From Euryarchaeota archaeon UBA556 (GTDB lineage: Archaea; Thermoplasmatota; Poseidoniia; Poseidoniales; Thalassarchaeaceae): a DNA stretch of 39,883 nt. The stretch is from the NCBI GenBank assembly GCA_002494975.1, contig DADI01000074.1, forward strand, positions 31,927 to 71,809, read 5' to 3'. The notes under the pieces are model-generated. The model saw nothing but the letters and a program-made list of their open reading frames with translations. It was not told where the DNA came from and ran no database searches. The translations under genes were made by a program, and so were the position numbers. Of the stretch, positions 34,282 through 39,883 are shown piece by piece. How positions within the stretch are numbered: the first letter of the stretch is position 1; every line of letters begins with the position of its first letter.

Positions 34282-35292
34282 TCATTTCTTAACGGGGTTT
34301 GTCCATCTTGAATTGGCGGGTGGTCTTACAATTCCCAAATAATACCACTTGGAATTAATTTCTAATGGTTGTAGCCATATTTTATTGACTCCTGAGGCTA
34401 GTCTAGATGCTAAGCAAGCACTTTCCCAATCTACGGTAGAAGTTGAAGGATTAACTATTAGCCATGGTGCGTGATCCGTTCCTATTTTTTGGTCATAACA
34501 CCTCCATAGTGTACCATACTTGAAACCTGGTCTTGGGTGTAAACCTCTTTCTAGTAGATTTGCATATACCTTTACTTCCAATGACCATTTACTTTCATCT
34601 AATGTGATGAAATGATTAGAGATTTCATCAATTATTCTCCCTTCATCATAATCTATTCCAATTTGATCACAAGGCCATTCGTTTCCATATTTGAGAAATA
34701 TTCTTCCATTGTCTATAATTTTCCTTTCATAATTACCGATTTTATCTATGACTTTCTTCGATGGCGGTAATAAATCTCCCTTGGGATTCTCTGATGTAAT
34801 GTTATATGTGACTACTGCTTGTTCATTATCTACAATTAATACTTCAGCTCTTCTTCCATTCATATTTACATTTTCAGCCCATAAAAGTAGTTTTTCTCTG
34901 TCTATTATATCCGATGAATGAAACCACCTGACTTCAGATTCCGGTTCATCTTTTCTTGGGTGATTATTTGAATTCCATCTTAAACCCCATGTCCCCTCAG
35001 TGAATAGTATATTTTCACCTTCACCTAATATTTGAATTAATTTTAATTTATTCCCAGGTACCCTCAATGCTTCAATAATAATCGACTCATTAATTAAATT
35101 AGGGTTTTTTATAATTTCTTCTTCGAACCAATTATCATATGGCCAATCTAAGTGTCTATGGTTATGGCAAAAAATTACTTCTGCAGAAGATAATAGTAAT
35201 TTTTCACCGATTTTTCTACCAATAGCTGATTTATTTGCCAGCCTTTCACAGGCGGAACCGGAATATAACCAACCGTCATTGTATGGTTCCAT
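34282..35292 (-). CDS. endA: tRNA-splicing endonuclease EndA (fused two-domain form)
   Basis: Archaeal splicing endonuclease that cuts introns from pre-tRNA and pre-rRNA at bulge-helix-bulge sites. The C-terminal catalytic unit is clear: VYANLLERGLHPRPGFKYGT then LWRCYDQ (Tyr266), DHAPWLIVNP (His274) and SGVNKIWLQ (Lys304), the Tyr-His-Lys triad. The 336-residue length and the N-terminal half (LANKSAIGRKIGEKLLLSSAE, a degenerate copy of the same fold) fit the duplicated alpha2-type euryarchaeal enzyme. The single tRNA gene in this window has no intron. Divergent from the PfkB-like gene across a short AT-rich region. Confidence 0.93.
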   Translation of the reverse strand: MEPYNDGWLYSGSACERLANKSAIGRKIGEKLLLSSAEVIFCHNHRHLDWPYDNWFEEEIIKNPNLINESIIIEALRVPGNKLKLIQILGEGENILFTEGTWGLRWNSNNHPRKDEPESEVRWFHSSDIIDREKLLLWAENVNMNGRRAEVLIVDNEQAVVTYNITSENPKGDLLPPSKKVIDKIGNYERKIIDNGRIFLKYGNEWPCDQIGIDYDEGRIIDEISNHFITLDESKWSLEVKVYANLLERGLHPRPGFKYGTLWRCYDQKIGTDHAPWLIVNPSTSTVDWESACLASRLASGVNKIWLQPLEINSKWYYLGIVRPPANSRWTNPVKK

Positions 35293-35331
35293 GAATGTAC
35301 GAGGGGGTCCATGTTTTCATGTCGACGGTTG

Positions 35332-35345
35332 CAAAATATCATTCA
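35332..35345. promoter_or_regulatory. AT-rich core between endA and the PfkB-like gene
   Basis: CAAAATATCATTCA is the best TATA candidate between the divergent genes. It lies about 40-50 bases before the endA ATG and about 30 bases before the ATG at 35373, so it could serve either. This supports 35373 rather than 35319 as the start of the kinase-like gene. Inference from spacing only. Confidence 0.3.
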
Positions 35346-35372
35346 TGTGATGATACTCGGAGATACGATAAC

Positions 35373-36425
35373 ATGGAAGAGGGGAAGAGACAGAGAGTAA
35401 AAATATTGAAAGATCTAAGAGGGCTTTTAGATAAAATGGACTCTTCTAAAGTGACTCTAATAGGTGATATTATGCTTGATCGATATCATCATGGTTATTC
35501 TAATAGATTGATTTCCACAGCCCCCGTACCTGTTCTGAAAATCCAGCATTCTGAAGAATCTCCCGGTGCTGCTGCACATATCGCTCGAGGTTTAGGGTCT
35601 TTAGGACTGAATGTTTCATTTTTTTCTTGTGTTGGTGATGATAGAGAAGGTGAAGTAATCAAAAGTCAGTTCCTTTCAGATGGCTTATCAATAGATGGAA
35701 TAGAAACAGTTTCTAATCGTCAAACACTAACCAAAATAAGATTTTTTGGTAGCAGACAGAGCCTATTAGACAAATCGCAAATACTTCTTCAGGCAGATCG
35801 AGAATCCCTAGAAGAACTTGATGTGGGGGTTAGTAATCGACTTGTTGAGAAGACTCTTAAATCAATACCTGATAGTTGTGCACTTGTTATCTCAGATTAT
35901 GATAAAGGTGTACTTACCGACATAGGTGCTCAAAAATTAATACAATGCGCTAAGAAGAATTCTATACCGTCAATTGTTGATCCTAAATTGACTGGTCTCG
36001 AACGTAGTCGTGGTGCTACAGTCGTACTTTTCGAAATCCGTGGTTTGGATTTATTAAGACGAAGATTAATGCTTGAGAGTTCAAAAGATGCAGCATCCAG
36101 TTTAATGAAAACATATAACTGGGAATCATTGATAGTTTTAGGAGGAGTAGATGGTGTAACTTTGTATGAGGCAGATGGAAATATAGAATTCATTCCATGT
36201 TCAGCACCGTCACCCTCTCAACAAATAGGTCTGCACGATGCAGCAGCTACTGCCTTAGCGGCCTCATTAGGTCACAAATTTCCTATGTCATCAGCCGTAG
36301 TATTGGCCGCAGCCGCTTGTGAATGTGTTCTTACTGCTCAGGCCAGTCATGAATTCGTGAATCGTAGAACTTTGGGGTTATGGTTAGATGAATTGCTATG
36401 GCAAATGCAGATTTCCGATAGATGA
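35373..36425 (+). CDS. PfkB-family kinase, HldE/RfaE domain-I-like, altered active-site loop
   Basis: A 350-residue ribokinase-fold protein most like the heptose-7-phosphate kinase domain of HldE. It shows VTLIGDIMLDRYHHGYSNRL and STAPVPVLKIQ (family SPEAPVPVV), PGAAAHIARGLGSLG (family GGAANVAxNLxALG), SDYDKGVLT, and VDPKLTGLERSRG. The ATP/anion-hole loop, normally GAGD, reads GLHD (Gly286, Leu287, His288, Asp289); the catalytic aspartate is kept but the anion hole is changed. The GG pair is also lost at the substrate end (PGAAAH). It may be a divergent sugar kinase or a non-catalytic relative. ATG at 35373 is chosen (GGAG upstream); the frame is open to 35295, with 35319 as an alternative. 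Confidence 0.82.
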   Translation: MEEGKRQRVKILKDLRGLLDKMDSSKVTLIGDIMLDRYHHGYSNRLISTAPVPVLKIQHSEESPGAAAHIARGLGSLGLNVSFFSCVGDDREGEVIKSQFLSDGLSIDGIETVSNRQTLTKIRFFGSRQSLLDKSQILLQADRESLEELDVGVSNRLVEKTLKSIPDSCALVISDYDKGVLTDIGAQKLIQCAKKNSIPSIVDPKLTGLERSRGATVVLFEIRGLDLLRRRLMLESSKDAASSLMKTYNWESLIVLGGVDGVTLYEADGNIEFIPCSAPSPSQQIGLHDAAATALAASLGHKFPMSSAVVLAAAACECVLTAQASHEFVNRRTLGLWLDELLWQMQISDR

Positions 36426-36461
36426 ATAATGATACATTTATGGATGGGGTTCAATACTACA

Positions 36462-37970
36462 ATGTCATTCCCTAGGTATATGAGAGTCGTACTATTAGGT
36501 ATAATCTCTGTATGTTTTATATTTTTACCTCTAGATTCTGTTTATGCGGAAAATGAAGAAATTGATGTATCGATTGGTTTTGATTTTTCGTTTGGGGAAA
36601 TAATAGACAACGAGAAAATTCTGTCTGGTACAGTTATTAGTTCTGAAGAAAATATTATTGTGTCGTGGGATATTCAAAATTCAACTGGTTTTAAATTCAA
36701 CTGGGGTGATTTCAATTCTATAGGAAGTGGCGATTTATCTGAAGTAAGCCAAAATTATTTCTCATTAGAATGGGAAGTCTCTGTGAATTCAATTGATTAT
36801 TATTCTTGTTCGTGCCAATTAAATATCTATGTTGGATACGAAAATAATCTTATTCATGAGAGTAATATGCCTTTTTTTATATTAAATGATATGTATTATT
36901 CTGATTCAAATCATTCAATGTTAATCTCAAATCCCAGCGACATGGGTTGGATTAATGGTGATTTAATTATTGAAGCCCAAGCTAAAGATATTCATGGCAA
37001 TCAACCGTCCTCTGTTCAGATATATTTGAATCGTTATGTCACATTTACTGAAACCTGTTCAGGTGATATAACATATAGTGATGATAATATCATAACACCT
37101 CTATATAATGAAGACAATAGTTTCACATATCATTTCGATATGAACTCTCAACCTGATGGATGGTATGAGTTAATAATACTAATTCCATCTGAGAATTCAT
37201 TAAATGAATATGATGTATATTCATGTATGTCCCTCAAATTGAATAACTTAATGCCTGTAATTTCAATATTAGACAATCCATCGAATCAATTTGAAGATGA
37301 TGGTTTCTTGATCATTGATGCTTCTTCATCAGAAGACCCTGTTTGGACTGAAGACGTATTGTACTATATTTGGACATGTACTAATTCCGTGACTAGCGAC
37401 ATTCTAATTCATGAAGGCTTTAATCAAGGAATTTTTGAATTGAGTCTTGAAGATTCAGCAGATTATACTCTTAAATTGGAAATAATGGATCAGGGAGGCC
37501 TGTCCTCAACAGAGGAATTTAATTTCTCTATATCTAATAAATTACCCGATATATCGCTACTAATCAATGATGTCGAAATAATTGATGGCGAAGATATAAA
37601 ACTTAATGATATAGAAAATATAATTCTGGATGGTTCAAATTCCGATGATACAATAAATGATTTGGATAATCTTAGATGTATTTGGTCAATCAATACAGTC
37701 GCTATTTTTGAAGGTTGCGAGCGTGAATTGACTTGGCCAGAAGAAAACATCGACGATAAAGAATTGGTCCTAAGACTTGATGTCATGGACGATGATGGTG
37801 CATATTCTTCTGTAAGTGTCAAACTCATCAATCCTAATGCAGATAATCCTTTACCTTATCCAGTCATTGTTCTATTCATTTCATTTCTTTTCTTAATCTC
37901 GTCAGTATTTTACAGATTTAGGAAAGATTCTGAAAGTTCATCAATACCTAAATGGTCTAAGGAAAAATAA
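36462..37970 (+). CDS. Exported PKD/Ig-domain protein with C-terminal membrane anchor
   Basis: A 502-residue protein from ATG 36462, giving the signal peptide MRVVLLGIISVCFIFLPLDS with a YA cleavage site; ATGs at 36429 and 36480 are alternatives. The ectodomain is acidic and Ser/Asn-rich. Two C-terminal units look PKD-like (ILDNPSNQF...IIDASSSEDP...YYIWTC, and ILDGSNSDDTINDLDN...CIWSIN...DVMDDDGAYS), and the first third holds a third beta domain with a CSC pair. A membrane helix (about 466-484) is followed by a basic cytosolic tail (KWSKEK). Such PKD proteins usually mediate surface adhesion or binding. Starts 3 bases after the kinase-like gene. Confidence 0.8.
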   Translation: MSFPRYMRVVLLGIISVCFIFLPLDSVYAENEEIDVSIGFDFSFGEIIDNEKILSGTVISSEENIIVSWDIQNSTGFKFNWGDFNSIGSGDLSEVSQNYFSLEWEVSVNSIDYYSCSCQLNIYVGYENNLIHESNMPFFILNDMYYSDSNHSMLISNPSDMGWINGDLIIEAQAKDIHGNQPSSVQIYLNRYVTFTETCSGDITYSDDNIITPLYNEDNSFTYHFDMNSQPDGWYELIILIPSENSLNEYDVYSCMSLKLNNLMPVISILDNPSNQFEDDGFLIIDASSSEDPVWTEDVLYYIWTCTNSVTSDILIHEGFNQGIFELSLEDSADYTLKLEIMDQGGLSSTEEFNFSISNKLPDISLLINDVEIIDGEDIKLNDIENIILDGSNSDDTINDLDNLRCIWSINTVAIFEGCERELTWPEENIDDKELVLRLDVMDDDGAYSSVSVKLINPNADNPLPYPVIVLFISFLFLISSVFYRFRKDSESSSIPKWSKEK

Positions 37971-38013
37971 CACATTACACAAATAGATAAGAGAAGTCCA
38001 TCTCCACCTTATC

Positions 38014-39342
38014 ATGGGAACTACGAATTGTCTTCCACTTTCCTTCGAAGATTACAATATTCGTCAGAAAAAATTTCTAAAAGAGTTGCCAGATAATAGC
38101 CTTGTTTTAATACCTACAAACCCGGTTTCTTATCGTTCTAATGATACTACTTATCCGTATCGTGCTAGTTCATATATGCTATATTTATGTGGATGGGATG
38201 CTCCTGAAGCTATATTCATGGCATATCAAGAATCTGGCTCTTGGGTAACCTCGATTTTCGTACGTCCAAGAGATACTAAGGCTGAAATTTGGGAAGGTCG
38301 AAGAGTTGGTGTTGAAGGCGCATCTTCTCAGTGGCCTATAGATGAAGCACATTCTCTAAATGATATGGAAACTATCATTATTGAGAAAATAAATTCCTGC
38401 AATAATATTTATTCAATTATTGGAGTTAATGAATCATTAGATGATATTACTAAAAATTCGGATATAGAAATTTTAGACCCAAGATTAATTTTAGACGATA
38501 TGCGTGTCATCAAATCAGAAGGAGAAATTAAATTAATGCAAAATGCTGCCATTATTGCTTCTCAAGCACATATTGAGGGCATGAAAAAGAGTTTTTCAGG
38601 GATTGGAGAGTGGGAAATTCAATCAATTATTGAGTCTTATTTCACATCAAAAAAGAGTTGTCCTAGTTATGGTTCAATAGTTGGTGGAGGAGATAATGCG
38701 ACTATCTTACACTACCATTCTAATGATGTTGAAGTTAATGATGGCGAGTTAGTATTGGTTGATGCTGGTTGTGAGGTTTCCGGCTATGCTTCCGATATTA
38801 CTAGAACTTGGCCTGTTAATGGTAAATTTACTAAGCCCCAAAAGGAAATATATGAACTCGTACTTAAAGCAGAAATTGCAGGCATTGAAGCATGTCAAGC
38901 AGGTTCTCCATGGAGCTCTATGCATCATGCTGCATCGAAAGTACTTGCCAAAGGGTTAGTTGATCTTGGTATACTTGATTGTAGTTTCGAAGAGGCTCTT
39001 GGAGAGAATTTCGATGGTAAATATAGAGATTTCTTTATGCACGGGACTGGACATATGTTAGGTTTAGATGTTCATGACGTGGGAGGTGGTAGACAGGGCG
39101 ATAAAGGACCAGAAAGAATATTGCAGCCAGGTATGGTTCTAACTGTCGAACCTGGGTTATATTTTGGAAGTTGGAGGACAGATATTTCTATTCCTGACAA
39201 GTATTCTGGTATTGGAGTTCGTATAGAAGACGATGTACTCATAACAGCTGATGGTCCCGTAGTTTTGACATCTGATTGCCCAAAGGAAATATCTGAGATT
39301 GAGGCATTAATCGGTAAAGGTTTGAGTGGAATCAATGCGTAA
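38014..39342 (+). CDS. Xaa-Pro aminopeptidase (M24B, aminopeptidase P)
   Basis: A 442-residue metallopeptidase removing N-terminal residues before proline. The N-terminal domain (about 1-160) is the aminopeptidase P N-domain, with FLKELPDNSLVLIPTNP and RASSYMLYLCGWDAPEAIF. The pita-bread catalytic domain has the five metal ligands in order: Asp250 (LVDAGCE), Asp261 (YASDITRTW), His347 (HGTGHMLGLDVHD), Glu379 (TVEPGLYF) and Glu405 (VRIEDDVLI). All are intact, so it should be active with two metal ions. It is cytoplasmic (no signal). The ATG follows CCACCTTATC; the mqnC start overlaps its stop by 8 bases. Confidence 0.95.
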   Translation: MGTTNCLPLSFEDYNIRQKKFLKELPDNSLVLIPTNPVSYRSNDTTYPYRASSYMLYLCGWDAPEAIFMAYQESGSWVTSIFVRPRDTKAEIWEGRRVGVEGASSQWPIDEAHSLNDMETIIIEKINSCNNIYSIIGVNESLDDITKNSDIEILDPRLILDDMRVIKSEGEIKLMQNAAIIASQAHIEGMKKSFSGIGEWEIQSIIESYFTSKKSCPSYGSIVGGGDNATILHYHSNDVEVNDGELVLVDAGCEVSGYASDITRTWPVNGKFTKPQKEIYELVLKAEIAGIEACQAGSPWSSMHHAASKVLAKGLVDLGILDCSFEEALGENFDGKYRDFFMHGTGHMLGLDVHDVGGGRQGDKGPERILQPGMVLTVEPGLYFGSWRTDISIPDKYSGIGVRIEDDVLITADGPVVLTSDCPKEISEIEALIGKGLSGINA

Positions 39343-39883
39343 TTGGAAAGACATACTATCGGAGCAAATGTCTCCGAAAGCACCCAGACTTTCGGTTATT
39401 GATGCGACGATATTATACGAGGAAGCAGATATTAATGACTTAATGTATACTTCACTTGTTAGAAGGAAGTTACAAGTACCAGGGAATGGCGTAACTTATC
39501 TAGTAGATCGTAATATTAATTATACTAATGTATGCACCATAAATTGCCAGTTTTGTTCTTTTTATCGACCCCCAGGTCACTCAGAAGTTTACACGCAAAC
39601 ATTTGATGAAATAAGTCAAAGAATATCAGAATTAGAGAATATCGGAGGGTCCAGAATTCTAATGCAGGGTGGTGTTAATCCTGAACTCAGTCTTGATTGG
39701 TATTTAGATCTCATCTCACATATACGTGAAAATCACCCTATGATTTCACTTGATTGCTTTTCCCCAATTGAAATAGAAGGTATTGCAGATGTATGTGGTT
39801 TGGATACTTCTGAAGTTCTTAGAAAACTTGCTGATGCGGGGATGCATGGCTTACCTGGGGGTGGTGCAGAAATGTTAGTGGAT
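39335..39883 (+). CDS. mqnC: Cyclic dehypoxanthinyl futalosine synthase MqnC (partial, right edge)
   Basis: The first 183 residues of a radical SAM enzyme cut by the window edge. The cluster motif is CTINCQFC (Cys67, Cys71, Cys74) in the MqnC-type setting YLVDRNINYTNVCTINCQFC, then FYRPPGHSEVY, GGSRILMQGGVNPEL, FSPIEIEGIADVCGL and GLPGGGAEMLVD. All of these match MqnC rather than MqnE, CofG or CofH. MqnC closes the futalosine ring system in the alternative menaquinone pathway. The ATG at 39335 overlaps the aminopeptidase stop by 8 bases, so the genes are coupled. Confidence 0.92.
   Translation, partial: MRNWKDILSEQMSPKAPRLSVIDATILYEEADINDLMYTSLVRRKLQVPGNGVTYLVDRNINYTNVCTINCQFCSFYRPPGHSEVYTQTFDEISQRISELENIGGSRILMQGGVNPELSLDWYLDLISHIRENHPMISLDCFSPIEIEGIADVCGLDTSEVLRKLADAGMHGLPGGGAEMLVD

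Noticed and set aside
1..39883. CRISPR arrays, insertion sequences, prophage or rRNA
   Set aside because: No regularly spaced repeats, transposase, integrase, phage structural gene or rRNA-like sequence was seen; all genes read as ordinary chromosomal content.

Overview
The window reads as chromosomal DNA of a planktonic euryarchaeon, most likely Marine Group II (Candidatus Poseidoniales, Thermoplasmatota). Clear archaeal markers are ribosomal protein S3Ae, a one-peptide proteasome beta subunit, the KH/beta-CASP nuclease aCPSF1 (FttA), archaeal/eukaryal-type tryptophanyl-tRNA synthetase, tRNA-splicing endonuclease EndA, archaeal ZPR1, SepF and a COG1325 RNA-binding protein. Mixed with these are bacterial-looking genes (three-gene PntA/PntB transhydrogenase, ThyA plus DHFR, PlsC-type acyltransferase, futalosine-pathway MqnC, DUF2071/DCC pair). 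That mixture, the low GC and the many exported Asp/Ser-rich proteins fit Poseidoniales. The taxonomic call is inference; there is no rRNA here.

Layout. 1-7189: three archaeal coiled-coil proteins (two on the minus strand as an overlapping pair, one on plus) flank a plus-strand run of an exported Ig/CARDB-like protein with cytosolic zinc ribbons, a DtxR-like regulator and a multi-span membrane protein. 7193-9022: minus-strand pdxS, a 7Fe ferredoxin and the COG1325 protein. 9167-13070: plus-strand rps3ae with a C-terminal SAP domain, a purine/MTA phosphorylase, a small membrane protein, a MazG-like pyrophosphohydrolase and an exported TSP3/hydrolase lipoprotein. 13076-16391: minus-strand plsC, thyA, folA, DUF2071 and DCC genes. 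16478-21119: an exported anchored protein, a saccharopine-dehydrogenase-like enzyme divergent from trpS, then zpr1 and sepF on minus. 21272-24825: psmB and aCPSF1 with striking inverted repeats before and between them, small proteins, and tRNA-Pro(UGG). 24846-27357: Nudix and malate dehydrogenase on minus, a CPBP protease on plus. 27477-30365: the pnt operon. 30441-34274: a CxCH exported protein, a divergent TatC and an M6 protease. 34282-39883: EndA, a degenerate PfkB/HldE-like kinase, a PKD-type exported protein, a Xaa-Pro peptidase and the start of mqnC.

Taken together: information processing and its quality control (S3Ae, TrpRS, tRNA-Pro, EndA, aCPSF1, proteasome), cell division (SepF), redox balance (MDH, transhydrogenase, ferredoxin, menaquinone synthesis), cofactor and nucleotide synthesis (PdxS, ThyA/DHFR, MazG, phosphorylase), and a rich exported-protein and peptidase repertoire suited to a heterotroph living on proteins. 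No insertion sequence, CRISPR array, prophage or rRNA was seen. Every gap between genes is under 300 bases. The least explained parts are the coiled-coil/zinc-ribbon cluster at the left end, the hairpins around psmB and aCPSF1, and the CxCH protein joined to a divergent TatC.
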